64,000 nucleotides of DNA. Origin: DATFQE01 sp963739085 (GTDB lineage: Bacteria; Actinomycetota; Thermoleophilia; Gaiellales; Gaiellaceae). The DNA lies in contig CAVTZA010000013.1 in the NCBI GenBank assembly GCA_963739085.1, positions 192,249-256,248 on the forward strand, given 5' to 3'. This document shows positions 26,218 through 35,123 of this stretch, piece after piece. Within the stretch, counting starts at the first letter, position 1. The number at the start of each line of letters is the position of its first letter. The translations under genes and the position numbers were made by a program. The notes beneath the pieces are model-generated. The model was not told the origin of the DNA. It worked only from the letters and a program-made list of their open reading frames with translations, and ran no database searches.

Positions 26218-28626
26218 GTGCGGAGCAGGGCCAGGGCCGTCGTGATCGGTGGGGGCGTCGGGGGAACCGCCGTCCTGTACTGGCTGGCGCGCCTCGGCTG
26301 GAACGACGTCGTGCTCTGCGAGCGGGCCGAACTGACGAGCGGGTCAACGTTCCACTCGGCCGGGCTTGTAGGCCAGCTGCGCGGCTCGCTGAGCCTCACG
26401 AAGATGATGATGAGCTCCGTCGAGCTCTACCGGACGCTGGCAGCCGAGGTCGAGCTGGAGACCGGCTGGCACGAGGTCGGATCGTTGCGCCTCGCGTCGT
26501 CGGAGGAGCGCATGGAGGAGCTGCACGCCAGGCCGGCTGGGCGAAGACCTTCGGGCTCCCGCTCGAGCTCGTGTCGGCCGAGGAGGCACAGGAGCTCTTC
26601 CCGCCCATGTCCGCCGAAGGCGTGCTCGGCGCCGCCTACCTCCCGACCGATGGGTACATCGACCCGAGCCAGCTCACGTTCGCGCTCGCCGAAGGCGCGC
26701 GCCGAGGCGGCGCCGAGCTGGACACGAACACGCGTGTGACCGGTATCGGGTCGTCGACGGAACCGTCACGCGGTCGAGACCGACAACGGGGTGATCGAGA
26801 CCGAGATCGTCGTGAACGCAGGAGGGATGTACGCCGGCGAGATCGGCGACTGGCAGGGGTCAACGTTCCGTTGATCCCGATGGCGCACGAGTACCTGATC
26901 ACGAGGCCGAGCGGCCTCCCGCTCGACCTGCCGACGATGCGCGACCCGTCGCTCCTCGTCTACTTCCGCGGCGAGTCCGGCGGACTGTTGATGGGCGGCT
27001 ACGAGCGCCATCCCGCTCGTGGGGGCTGGACGGGATCCCTGCCGACTTCAACGGTCAGCTCCTCCCGGAGGACTGGGACCGCTTCGAGGAGCTGATGACG
27101 AACGCGATCGTCCGCGTGCCGAGCTCGAGACCGCGGAGGTCGTCAAGCTCGTGAACGGGCCGGAGGCGTTCACGCCGGACGGGGAGTTCATCCTCGGGCC
27201 CGGCGACGTCCGGGGCTTCTGGGTGGCCGCCGGCTTCTGCGCCCATGGGCTCGCAGGGGCGGGCGGGATGGGTAAGCTCGTCGCCGAGTGGATCGTCGAG
27301 GGCATTCCGAGCCTCGACGTGTGGGAGATGGACTCGCGGCGATTCGGCCGGCACTACACCAGCCGGGAGTACACGCTTGCGAGGACCGTCGAGGTGTACT
27401 CGACGTACTACGACGTCAAGTACCCAGGCCACGAGCGCCGGGCGGGCAGGCCGCTCCGCGTGACGCCGGCCTACCAACGCCTCCGGGAGCTCGGAGCCGC
27501 CTTCGGGGAGAAGTCGGGCTGGGAGCGGGCGAACTGGTTCGACCCCAATGCGGCCGACGGCGACGAGGCGCTCCGCCCGCGCGGCTGGGCCGGCCGGCTC
27601 TGGTCTCCGGCGATCGGCGCGGAGCACCGGGCGACGCGCGAAGCCGCCGCCCTCTTCGACGAGACGTCGTTCGCGAAGATCGAGGTCTCGGGGCCGGGAG
27701 CAGCCGACTTCCTCGAGCGGCTCTGCGACAACCGCGTCGCCCGCGACGTCGGCGCGATCACGTACACGTCGATGCTGAACGAGCGCGGCGGAATCGAGTG
27801 CGACTTCACCGTCACGCGTCTCGCCGAGGACCGCTTCCGGATCGTGACGGGCACGGCGTTCGGTCGGCACGACCTCTCGTGGATCGTCGCCAACGCGCCC
27901 TCGAACGGCACGGTGACGATCGAGGACGTCACGTCCCGGTACGCGTGCCTCGGCCTCTGGGGCCCGAAGGCCCGGGAGATCCTTCAGCCGCTGACGACCG
28001 CCGATCTGTCGAACGACGCCTTCCGCTACATGCGTGCGTACGAGCTCGCGGTCGGGCCCGTACCGTGCCTCGCACTGCGCGTCACATACGTCGGCGAGCT
28101 CGGCTGGGAGCTCTACTGCCCCACCGAGTACGGCCTCGCGCTCTGGGACGCGATCTGGGCCGGCGGGCGCGAGCACGGCCTCGTCGCCGGCGGCTACAGG
28201 GCGATCGACTCGTGCCGCCTCGAGAAGGGCTACCGCGTCTGGGGCGCCGACATCACCCCCGAGGACACACCCTGGGCGGCCGGGCTCGGCTTCGCAGTGA
28301 AGCTCGACAAGGAGGAGTTCCTCGGGCGAGAGGCTCTACTCGCACGGCAGGAGCCGGCCCGTCGGCTTGCCTGTCTCGTCCTCGACGACCCCCGCTCGGT
28401 TGCGCTCGGCTCGGAGCCTGTCCGCGTGGACGGGCGGATCGTCGGCCGGGTGACGAGCGGCGGCTACGGCTACACGGTCGAGCGCTCGATCGCCTACGCC
28501 TACCTGCCCGCCGGGGACAGCGAGGTCGGGCGACCCGTCGAGGTCGAGATCTTCGGCACGTGGGTGCCCGGCGAGGTCGCCGCCGAGCCCCTCTACGACC
28601 CGGACGGGTTACGCGTGCGCACCTAG
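26218..28626 (+). CDS. dimethylglycine/sarcosine dehydrogenase-like FAD-tetrahydrofolate enzyme, frameshifts in the first third
   Basis: About 803 codons from GTG 26218. The FAD-binding DAO domain starts ARAVVIGGGVGGTAVLYWLA, then SGSTFHSAGLVGQLRGSLSL. The frame breaks about four times between 26520 and 27060 (continuations AGWAKTFGLPLELVSAEEAQ, VNVPLIPMAHEYLITRPSGL). From 27019 to 28626 it is uninterrupted: DAO C-terminus (VAAGFCAHGLAGAGGMGKLV), then FAO_M and aminomethyltransferase (GCV_T) domains (FLERLCDNRVARDVGAITYT, YVGELGWELYCPTEYGLALW, KGYRVWGADITPEDTPWAAG). Such enzymes oxidatively demethylate N-methylglycines and hand the carbon to tetrahydrofolate. The four breaks look like sequencing indels since the fold is complete. 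Confidence 0.85.
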
Positions 28627-28680
28627 CTCGTCGGCAGCGACGGGACCATCAACGCAAGATCTGACCCCGAGGACGTGCTT

Positions 28681-28980
28681 CTAGCCGAAACCGAGGATGA
28701 ACTTTGCGTCCTCGGACATCTTCTCCGGCGACCAGGGCGGGCTCCAGGTGAGCTCGGCCTCGACCGACTCGACGCCCGGGACCTGCGCCGCGAACTCCTG
28801 GATCTGCTCCTGGATCATCGGACCGACGGGGCAGCCCATCGACGTCAGGGTGTACGTGACGTGCACCTTCGGCCCTTCGACCTCGACGTCGTACATGAGG
28901 CCGAGCTCGACGATGTCCATGCCGAGCTCTGGATCCTCGACCTGGCGCAGCGCTTCGACGACTTCTTCCTTCGTTGGCAT
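28681..28980 (-). CDS. DUF59/MIP18-family iron-sulfur assembly protein
   Basis: A 99-residue protein with the DUF59 pattern VVEALRQVEDPELGMDIVEL, YTLTSMGCPVGPMI (conserved Cys) and ELTWSPPWSPEKMSEDAK. The family includes SufT and PaaD and takes part in Fe-S cluster maturation. It is alone here, without suf genes beside it, so its exact role is open. TAGCAT lies exactly 6 nt before ATG 28980, indicating a leaderless transcript. Confidence 0.88.
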   Translation of the reverse strand: MPTKEEVVEALRQVEDPELGMDIVELGLMYDVEVEGPKVHVTYTLTSMGCPVGPMIQEQIQEFAAQVPGVESVEAELTWSPPWSPEKMSEDAKFILGFG

Positions 28981-28986
28981 GCCGCG

Positions 28987-28992
28987 ATGCTA
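28987..28992 (-). promoter_or_regulatory. -10 box of the DUF59 gene, leaderless
   Basis: TAGCAT on the minus strand, 6 nt before ATG 28980; it lies between this gene and the glpX-like stop at 28998. Confidence 0.5.
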
Positions 28993-28997
28993 GCGAG

Positions 28998-30008
28998 CTA
29001 GAACCCGGGCAGGCGGACCTCTTCGCGGCGCTCGCGCGCGAAGAAGTGGATGCCGTCCACGAAACGCACCCAGTTGCAGTACGTGCACATGACGAGCGAG
29101 TGGCTGCGGGCGCTGTCGGCCAGATAGCGGACGCCCCGGAGCAGGTCTCCGCTGGACACGCCCGTCGCCGCCACGACGACGTTCTGCGGCGCCAGGTCCT
29201 CGAGCGCGAAGACGCGCTCGATGTCCTCGATCCCGTGCTCACGCGCCTCCTCGATCTCCCGCCTCGACGTCGGCCACAGCTGCGCCTGGAGCTCGCCGCC
29301 CAGGCAGCGGAGCGCGGCGGCTGCCAGAACCGCCTGGCGGGTGCCGCCGATGCCGATCGCGAGGTGGTCGTTGGTGCCGCGGATGGCCGCCGAGATCGAG
29401 GCGGTGACGTCGCCGTCCTGGATCAGCTTGATCCTGGCGCCGGCTGCGCGGATCTCTTCGACGAGGTCGTGGTGCCGCGGGCGGTCGAGCACGATCGTGG
29501 TGATATCGCCGACCCTGCGGCCGAACGCGTCCGCGATCGCGGCGAGGTTGTCCGCCACCGGACGCGTGAGGTCGATGCGGCCGCGGGCGACCGGGCCGAC
29601 GGCCATCTTGCGCATGTACATATCCGGGAGGGTCTGGAACGAGCCTGGCTCGCCCACGGCGATCATGCTCATCGCGCCGCTCCCGCCCCTGGCCACCACG
29701 CCGGCGCCCTCGAGTGGATCGAGCGCAAGATCGACCGGACGGCCGCCCGAGCCGATGCGCTCGCCGGCGATCAGCGCTCCGTCCTCCTCCGCGGCGCCGA
29801 TCACGATCGAGCCCTCGATCGGGATCTGCTCGAGCGCCTCCCTCATGCCGGATACGGCGGCGTCCTGGGCGGCCCTCTGGTCGGCGCGTCCGAGCCAGCG
29901 GGCGCTGGTGAGCGCGGCGCGCTCGGTCACGCGGGCGAAGCTCTCGCAGAGGCAGAGTTGACCGACGCCCGCGTGCGGCTCGGTCCGCTGCTCTTCGAGT
30001 TGTGCCAT
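28998..30008 (-). CDS. glpX: class II fructose-1,6-bisphosphatase (GlpX family) with altered active-site residues
   Basis: A 336-residue GlpX-family protein: RVTERAALTSARWLGRADQR, DLALDPLEGAGVVARGGSGA, LPDMYMRKMAVGP, DRPRHHDLVEEIRAAGARIK, AIGIGGTRQAVLAAAALRCL, VAATGVSSGDLLRGVRYLAD. GlpX hydrolyses fructose-1,6-bisphosphate in gluconeogenesis. Two conserved active-site positions differ: the metal-binding IGEGExDEAP is IGAAEEDGAL here, and the catalytic Thr of DPxEGT is Ala. The protein may have lost or changed activity. An extension of about 20 residues precedes the usual start. GACACT lies 7 nt before ATG 30008. Confidence 0.85.
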   Translation of the reverse strand: MAQLEEQRTEPHAGVGQLCLCESFARVTERAALTSARWLGRADQRAAQDAAVSGMREALEQIPIEGSIVIGAAEEDGALIAGERIGSGGRPVDLALDPLEGAGVVARGGSGAMSMIAVGEPGSFQTLPDMYMRKMAVGPVARGRIDLTRPVADNLAAIADAFGRRVGDITTIVLDRPRHHDLVEEIRAAGARIKLIQDGDVTASISAAIRGTNDHLAIGIGGTRQAVLAAAALRCLGGELQAQLWPTSRREIEEAREHGIEDIERVFALEDLAPQNVVVAATGVSSGDLLRGVRYLADSARSHSLVMCTYCNWVRFVDGIHFFARERREEVRLPGF

Positions 30009-30057
30009 CCCGATCAGTGTCGCACAGGCCGAAGAGGGTGTGGTCCGACGCTGCTGC

Positions 30058-30063
30058 TACCCT
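30058..30063 (+). promoter_or_regulatory. -10 box of the PD-(D/E)XK-like/hpt pair, leaderless
   Basis: TACCCT is 7 nt before GTG 30071; no Shine-Dalgarno sequence lies between. Confidence 0.45.
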
Positions 30064-30070
30064 TTCGGCG

Positions 30071-30436
30071 GTGCAGGAAAGCCCCACTTTCCAGGCATTT
30101 TGTGGCGACGAGCCGCCGAAGTTCGTCAACGAGGTCGAGGTCGAGTGCGCCCGGATCCTCGACTACTACGGCGTCCCGTGGGAGTACGAGCCACGGACAT
30201 TCGTGCTCGAGCAGGACGCCGATGGACGCGTCATCGAGGCGTTCAGGCCCGACTTCTACCTCCCACAGCAGGATCTGTATCTCGAGGTCACGGCGATGAA
30301 GCAGTCGCTCGTCACCCGCAAGAACCGGAAGCTCCGGAAGCTCCAGGAGCGCTACCCGGACGTCAAGGTCAAGCTCTTCTACAAACGCGACATCGAGCGC
30401 CTAGCCAAGCGATACAAGCTCACGCTCGCCAATTGA
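30071..30436 (+). CDS. small PD-(D/E)XK nuclease-fold protein
   Basis: A 121-residue protein. FVNEVEVECARILDYYGVPW supplies the first helix with the conserved Glu, then EYEPRTFVLEQDADGRVIEA and RPDFYLPQQDLYLEVTAMKQ give the PD...(E)x(T/K) core of restriction-endonuclease-like folds. A basic tail follows (TRKNRKLRKLQERYPDVKVK). Nuclease activity is possible but the last catalytic Lys is replaced by Thr, so it may only bind nucleic acid. GTG 30071 is preferred to the longer frame from 30002. Its TGA overlaps the TTG start of hpt by 3 bp (TTGA), implying translational coupling. Confidence 0.68.
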   Translation: MQESPTFQAFCGDEPPKFVNEVEVECARILDYYGVPWEYEPRTFVLEQDADGRVIEAFRPDFYLPQQDLYLEVTAMKQSLVTRKNRKLRKLQERYPDVKVKLFYKRDIERLAKRYKLTLAN

Positions 30437-30960
30437 CGCCGGACCCTCGGGTCGGCGAGGTCTACCTCTCCGCCGCGGAGCTCTCGGCGCGTGTCGCTGA
30501 GCTGGCCGCCGAGATCGCCCGCGACTACGACGGCAAGAACCCGATCCTCGTCGCGTCGCTCAAGTCGAGCCTCGTCTTCCTCGCCGACCTCTCGCGTGCG
30601 CTCGGGATCCCGCACGAGCTCGACTTCCTCGAGCTGGCCGGCTACCGAGGACAGGAGAACGGCGAGAACGCGCGGCTGCTCAAGGACCTCGACACGCAGA
30701 TCGAGGGCCGGCACGTGCTGCTCGTCGAGGACGTCGTCGACACCGGCCTCACGCTGAACTACCTCGTACGGATCCTGCTGCTGCGCATGCCCGAGACACT
30801 CTCGGCGGTGACACTCCTCGACCGGCCGTACCGGCGGCTCGTCGACGATCTGCCCCTGCGCTACGTCGGGTTCACCGTCCCCGACGAGTTCTTCGTCGGC
30901 TACGGGTTCGACCTCGACGAGCGCTACCGGGGCCTGCCCGACCTGCGCCTCATGCGCTAG
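30433..30960 (+). CDS. hpt: hypoxanthine-guanine phosphoribosyltransferase
   Basis: A 175-residue type I phosphoribosyltransferase for purine salvage (hypoxanthine/guanine + PRPP to IMP/GMP). Visible are EVYLSAAELSARVAELAAEI, PILVASLKSSLVFLADLSRA, the PRPP loop VLLVEDVVDTGLTLNYLV and the base-specificity region YVGFTVPDEFFVGYGFDLDE, ending YRGLPDLRLM. The start is TTG 30433, overlapping the previous stop; the residues after it match the family N-terminus. In many actinobacteria hpt lies between tilS and ftsH; here it has a nuclease-like partner instead. Confidence 0.93.
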   Translation: MTPDPRVGEVYLSAAELSARVAELAAEIARDYDGKNPILVASLKSSLVFLADLSRALGIPHELDFLELAGYRGQENGENARLLKDLDTQIEGRHVLLVEDVVDTGLTLNYLVRILLLRMPETLSAVTLLDRPYRRLVDDLPLRYVGFTVPDEFFVGYGFDLDERYRGLPDLRLMR

Positions 30961-30968
30961 GAGGAGGG

Positions 30969-32162
30969 CTAGAGGTAGCCGAGCGGGTCGACCGGCGCGC
31001 CGTTGACGCGCACCTCGAAGTGGAGGTGCGGGCCGAAGCAGTGTCCGGTGCAGCCGACGTAGCCGATCGTCTGGCCCTGGCTGACGGGGCCGCCGCCGAC
31101 CGCGAAGCCCGACTGATGCGCGTAAGCGGTGGCGAGGCCGCCGCCGTGGTCGATGATGATCAGGTTGCCGTACCCGCTCATCCAGCCGGCGTAGATGACG
31201 ACGCCGGCCGCGGCTGCGGCGATGGGCGTCCCGCTCCCGACGGCGATGTCGATGCCCTCGTGCATGCGCCCCCACCGCCAGCCGAAACCGCTGACGACCG
31301 GCCCGCTCACCGGCCAGACCAGCCCGCTCGCGGAGGGCGTCGTGTCGCCGGGGACCGCGAGCGACGTTGCGCTCGGGACGGCCTGGGCGGCGTTGATCTT
31401 CGCGGCCAGCTGCGCGCTGACCGCCTGGAGCGCGGCGGCCTCGCTCGCATGCTCATGCTCCTGGGCCTTGACCGTCACAAGGCTCTCCCGCTGCGACGCC
31501 CGTGCGGTCGCCAGACCCTGCTGGGTGGCGACGAGCTGATCGCGGATTGCGCGGACCTCCTCGGTGCGCGCCTCGACCACCCGCGTGGCGGCCCGGACCT
31601 TCAGCCGCGTGCGCTGCGCGCGCTCCTTGAGGATCCGCATCCGGTCGCGGCCGCGCTTGACCTCGCCGGCGATGCGCTGGTCCTGGTTGCCCAGCTTGCG
31701 CATGTAGTCGAGCTGGTCGATCACGTCGGTGAAGCTGTCGGCGGAGAGCAGCACGTCGAGTGTGTTCGCCTTATCCGTCTCGTAGATGTCGATCAGGCGC
31801 AGGTTGAGGCGCTGCTGGGCGGCGACGTACTGCGCGCGCAGGAACGTGAGGCGCTTGCTGAGCAGGTTGTACAACTCGGTGATGCGCTCGAGCCGCTCGC
31901 GGTGCAGCGCGAGATCGTGCTCGAGCGCGGCCAGCCGGACCGAGACGCTCCCCACCTGCGTCCGCAGCGAGCGGATCCTGGCCGTGACGTCCTGGATCTG
32001 CTGCGACAGGTCGGCCTCGCGGGCCTGCGCGGCCTCGATCTTGTCGTTCAGCGCCGCGATCTTGCCGTCCACGGCCTGCTTGCGCTGCTCGAAGCTCTGG
32101 GCGGACGCCGGGGTGACGAGGCAGAGCGCGACAAGGAGAAAGAGGCCGAGACGTCGAGCCAT
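30969..32162 (-). CDS. secreted M23 peptidoglycan endopeptidase with long coiled coil
   Basis: A 397-residue protein: signal peptide 1-21 (LGLFLLVALCLVTPASAQ), two long coiled-coil segments to about residue 260, and a C-terminal LytM domain with WGRMHEGIDIAVGSGTPIAA (H...D zinc ligands), YAHQSG and CFGPHLHFEVRVNG (HxH). This is the EnvC/NlpD-like or RipA-partner architecture: a cell-wall hydrolase or hydrolase activator acting outside the membrane in cell division or separation. The two Cys near the catalytic site (GCTGHC) could form a disulfide. It converges on hpt with 8 bp between stops; its leader of about 60 nt lacks a clear Shine-Dalgarno sequence. Confidence 0.9.
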   Translation of the reverse strand: MARRLGLFLLVALCLVTPASAQSFEQRKQAVDGKIAALNDKIEAAQAREADLSQQIQDVTARIRSLRTQVGSVSVRLAALEHDLALHRERLERITELYNLLSKRLTFLRAQYVAAQQRLNLRLIDIYETDKANTLDVLLSADSFTDVIDQLDYMRKLGNQDQRIAGEVKRGRDRMRILKERAQRTRLKVRAATRVVEARTEEVRAIRDQLVATQQGLATARASQRESLVTVKAQEHEHASEAAALQAVSAQLAAKINAAQAVPSATSLAVPGDTTPSASGLVWPVSGPVVSGFGWRWGRMHEGIDIAVGSGTPIAAAAAGVVIYAGWMSGYGNLIIIDHGGGLATAYAHQSGFAVGGGPVSQGQTIGYVGCTGHCFGPHLHFEVRVNGAPVDPLGYL

Positions 32163-32247
32163 CGGAGGGAAGTTTCAGGGACCGGTCGGTCGTTCCTCCC
32201 GGCCCGTAGCTGGCGCGGCGCGGGAGTCTAGCGAAATCTGCCTGAGA

Positions 32248-32724
32248 CTAACGCGGGGTCGGCTCCGGAACGTCCGGATGAGTCGGCCGGTCGCCCTCGT
32301 CGGGCGGCGGAGCGGGCTCGGGAACGACGGCCGGCTCGATCGGCTCGTGCGGGACCGGCGTCGGCTCCGGGACGACCGCCGGCTCGGGAAACTCGGGCTC
32401 CTGCGGCGTGATCTCGCTCATGGTTGGGGCAGCATAGGCGTCGAGCGCTCGCAGGGCGCCGGCGGCCCGCCGGCGCAGGGGGCCGACGAGCGCGCGGTAG
32501 TCCTCGTCGGTGACCTTGCCCGTGCGGTGGTCGAGCTCGAGCTCCTTCAGCGCGGCGAGCGCCTGGTCGCGCTCCTCCGCGAGCCTGAGCCGCTCACGGT
32601 CGGCCGGCGAGAGCGCCGCCAGCCGGTCGTCGGCGGGCGCGGGCTCGCGCAGGAACGGCAGCGCGACCACGACCACCGCGGCGACCGCGACGAGCGCGCC
32701 GAGGACGATCGCAACCGTGCTCAC
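32248..32724 (-). CDS. CcmI-like membrane protein of the cytochrome c maturation operon
   Basis: A 158-residue protein. An N-terminal transmembrane helix (VAIVLGALVAVAAVVVVALP) is followed by a short helical region EERDQALAALKELELDHRTG and VTDEDYRALVGPLRRRAAGA, typical of CcmI N-terminal domains. The tail is Pro/Glu-rich with repeated PEPxPxP units. CcmI-type proteins present apocytochrome to the haem lyase. It overlaps the upstream ccmF by 4 bp. There is no TPR domain, so this is the short actinobacterial/archaeal form. Confidence 0.75.
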   Translation of the reverse strand: MSTVAIVLGALVAVAAVVVVALPFLREPAPADDRLAALSPADRERLRLAEERDQALAALKELELDHRTGKVTDEDYRALVGPLRRRAAGALRALDAYAAPTMSEITPQEPEFPEPAVVPEPTPVPHEPIEPAVVPEPAPPPDEGDRPTHPDVPEPTPR

Positions 32725-34715
32725 GCCTCGACGGGGACGCCGCGGCCCAGGTAGCGCTCAGCCAGACGCCGCTGCTCGCGCGCGTCGGGCCAGAGCGCCA
32801 CGAGCGAGCCGGTCAGGAAGACCGCCCCGGCGAGCCAGATCAGGTTGACGAGCGGCGAGATGTGCACCTCGAAGAGCACCGACCCGTCGTTGGCGATCTC
32901 CTCGGCGATCACGAACAGGTCCTCCCCGGTCCGCCAGTCGCTCCTGATCCCGACCTCGTTCGAGACCTGGCCCTCGGCGCGGTAGGCGTTCTTGCCGGCC
33001 TCGAGCGTCCCGAGCGACCGGCCGTCCCGCTCGACCTTCAAGACCGCGCGCTTTTCGAGGGCGTTCGCGCCCTCGCGCGTGTCGAGTCGCTGGTAGGCGA
33101 GCGTGTAGGCGCCGACGCTCATCGTCTCTCCGGGGCTCAGCTGCCGCTCGCGGATCGTGTTGTACGCGCTGGACCCGACCACGCCGATAGCAAGCAGCAC
33201 GATGGAGGCATGGACGATGTAGCCGCCGTAGCGGCGGCGGTTGCGCGAGATGAGCGAGCCGAGCGCCGACACCCATCCCTCGCCCGAGAGCGACCGCCGC
33301 GCGCGGGCTCCGCGCGCGAACTCGAGCGCGATCGACGCCATGACGAAGGCCGCGAAGGTGTAGGCGACCAGGCCGGGAATCGAGTCGCCCGCGCCGAGGG
33401 GCAGCAGCGCGATCCCGGTCGCGAGGGCGACGGCCGCCGGCCAGGCGAAGCTCTTGCCGAGCGACCGCAGCGACGCGCGCCGCCAGGCGACGAGCGGCCC
33501 GATCCCCATCAGCAGGAGCAGCGGCAGCCCGAAGGCCTTGAGGAAGAAGTTGTAGTAGGGCGGCCCGACGGTGAGCGCCTCGCCGCGCACGGCCTCGGAG
33601 AGGATCGGGTAGACGACGCCCCACAGGATCGTCAGGCAGAAGGCGACGAGCAGCAGGTTGTTGTAGAGGAACGTCGCCTCACGCGAGATCGGCGACTCGA
33701 GCCTCGTCTTCGAGCGCAGCAGCGGCAGGCGCGCGAGCACGAGGGCCACCGAGCCGATGGTGATCAGGCAGATGAAGCCGAGGAACCACGCGCCGAGCGG
33801 CCCTTCGGTGAACGAGTGGATCGAGTTGAGGATCCCCGAGCGGGTGAGGAAGGTTCCGAAGAGCGAGAGGCAGAACGCTCCGACGACGAGGAGCATGTTC
33901 CAGACCTTCAGCATCCCGCGCTTCTCCTGGATCATCACTGAGTGCAGGAAGGCCGTGGCCGCGAGCCACGGCATCAGCGCCGCGTTCTCGACGGGATCCC
34001 AGGCGAAGTAGCCGCCCCAGCCGACCTCGACGTAGGCCCAGTGGGCGCCGAGGAGCTGGCCGACGCCGAGGAACGTCCAGGCCGCCAAAGTCCACCGCCG
34101 GGTGAGCACGATCCAGAGCTCGTCGGTACGACGTGCGAGCAGCGCCGCCATCCCGAACGCGAACGGGATCGCCAGCCCCACATAACCGAGGTAGAGCGCC
34201 GGCGGGTGGGAGACCATATAGGGGTTCTGCAGGCTCGGGTTGAGGCCGATCCCGTCCGGCGGCGCGGCCTGTGTCGCGAACGGGCTCGCGACGGCGACGA
34301 GGAGCAGCGAGAAGAAGCCGATCACCAGCCCGAGGACGGGCACCGCCCAGGCGACGAGCGTGCCGGCGACGCGCTGCGCGAGGAGCACGGCGGCGGTCGA
34401 GTAGGCGGTCAGGATCAGCAGCCACAGGAGCAGCGAGCCCTCCTGCCCGCCCCAGAAGGCCGAGAAGCGGTACGGGGTGGGGAGCTCCAGGCTGGTGTGG
34501 TCTGCGACGTAGACGAACGAGAAGTCGCTCCGCAGGAGGGCGGAGAGCAGCACCGCCGAGGCGACGATCGCCGCGCCGAGGCACGCGACGATCGCGTTCC
34601 GCGCGGACATCGCGAGCCGTCGCTTCCCGGTGGCGGCGGCGTACGAGCCGGCGACGACCGCGTACGCGGCCAGGCCGAGGCAGACGACGAGCGCGACGCG
34701 CCCGAGCTCAGGCAT
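32721..34715 (-). CDS. ccmF: cytochrome c haem lyase CcmF
   Basis: A 664-residue polytopic membrane protein with roughly fifteen helices. The haem-handling WWD-type motif is VGWGGYFAWDPVENAALMPW, preceded by PPALYLGYVGLAIPFAFG and TFLTRSGILNSIHSFTEGPL; CcmF also carries FWGGQEGSLLLWLLIL. It attaches haem delivered by CcmE to apocytochrome c on the outer face of the membrane. It begins immediately after the ccmE stop (0 bp) and overlaps the ccmI-like gene, so the three are one operon. Confidence 0.95.
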   Translation of the reverse strand: MPELGRVALVVCLGLAAYAVVAGSYAAATGKRRLAMSARNAIVACLGAAIVASAVLLSALLRSDFSFVYVADHTSLELPTPYRFSAFWGGQEGSLLLWLLILTAYSTAAVLLAQRVAGTLVAWAVPVLGLVIGFFSLLLVAVASPFATQAAPPDGIGLNPSLQNPYMVSHPPALYLGYVGLAIPFAFGMAALLARRTDELWIVLTRRWTLAAWTFLGVGQLLGAHWAYVEVGWGGYFAWDPVENAALMPWLAATAFLHSVMIQEKRGMLKVWNMLLVVGAFCLSLFGTFLTRSGILNSIHSFTEGPLGAWFLGFICLITIGSVALVLARLPLLRSKTRLESPISREATFLYNNLLLVAFCLTILWGVVYPILSEAVRGEALTVGPPYYNFFLKAFGLPLLLLMGIGPLVAWRRASLRSLGKSFAWPAAVALATGIALLPLGAGDSIPGLVAYTFAAFVMASIALEFARGARARRSLSGEGWVSALGSLISRNRRRYGGYIVHASIVLLAIGVVGSSAYNTIRERQLSPGETMSVGAYTLAYQRLDTREGANALEKRAVLKVERDGRSLGTLEAGKNAYRAEGQVSNEVGIRSDWRTGEDLFVIAEEIANDGSVLFEVHISPLVNLIWLAGAVFLTGSLVALWPDAREQRRLAERYLGRGVPVEA

Positions 34716-35111
34716 CTAGGTCGCTTTCTTGGGCGTGTACTTCGAGGGGCACTTCGTGATCATCGTGCCCGGTTTCCCGACGAAGACTCCGTTCTTCAGC
34801 TCGCCGCGGAGTGAGATGTCGCGGCCGACGCGGAACATGTCCGGCGTCGAGCCCGTGTAGAGGACGGGAACCGCGGCAGTGCCCTTCACGTCACGTAGGC
34901 GGAAGCGCAGACCGCCCTCGCGGGCCTTGCCGCGCACAGGCGCGAGGACGTGCCCGGCGAGCGTGACCTCGCCCGAGCGCCCCTTCAGCTCGGACGGCGC
35001 GAGCGACGGGGTGCCTCCGCCGGCGATCGAGACGTAGACGAGAAAGACCGCTAGCAGCGCTGCGATCGAGAGCGCGATGACCAGGCGGGCAGGGCTTCCT
35101 CTCCGGGCCAC
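34716..35111 (-). CDS. ccmE: haem chaperone CcmE, CxxxY type
   Basis: A 131-residue protein: N-terminal membrane anchor (LVIALSIAALLAVFLVYVSI) and the CcmE OB fold (GHVLAPVRGKAREGGLRFRL, VPVLYTGSTPDMFRVGRDIS). The haem-binding site is KCPSKY (Cys121, Tyr125), not the HxxxY of proteobacterial CcmE, placing it in the CxxxY class known from archaea and some Gram-positive and sulfate-reducing bacteria. GTG 35111 follows TAGACT by 6 nt. It heads the ccmE-ccmF-ccmI-like operon; ccmABCD are not in the window. Confidence 0.92.
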   Translation of the reverse strand: MARRGSPARLVIALSIAALLAVFLVYVSIAGGGTPSLAPSELKGRSGEVTLAGHVLAPVRGKAREGGLRFRLRDVKGTAAVPVLYTGSTPDMFRVGRDISLRGELKNGVFVGKPGTMITKCPSKYTPKKAT

Positions 35112-35117
35112 GACATC

Positions 35118-35123
35118 AGTCTA
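35118..35123 (-). promoter_or_regulatory. -10 box of the ccmEF operon, leaderless
   Basis: TAGACT on the minus strand, 6 nt before GTG 35111; it overlaps the end of the upstream GNAT gene. Confidence 0.5.
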
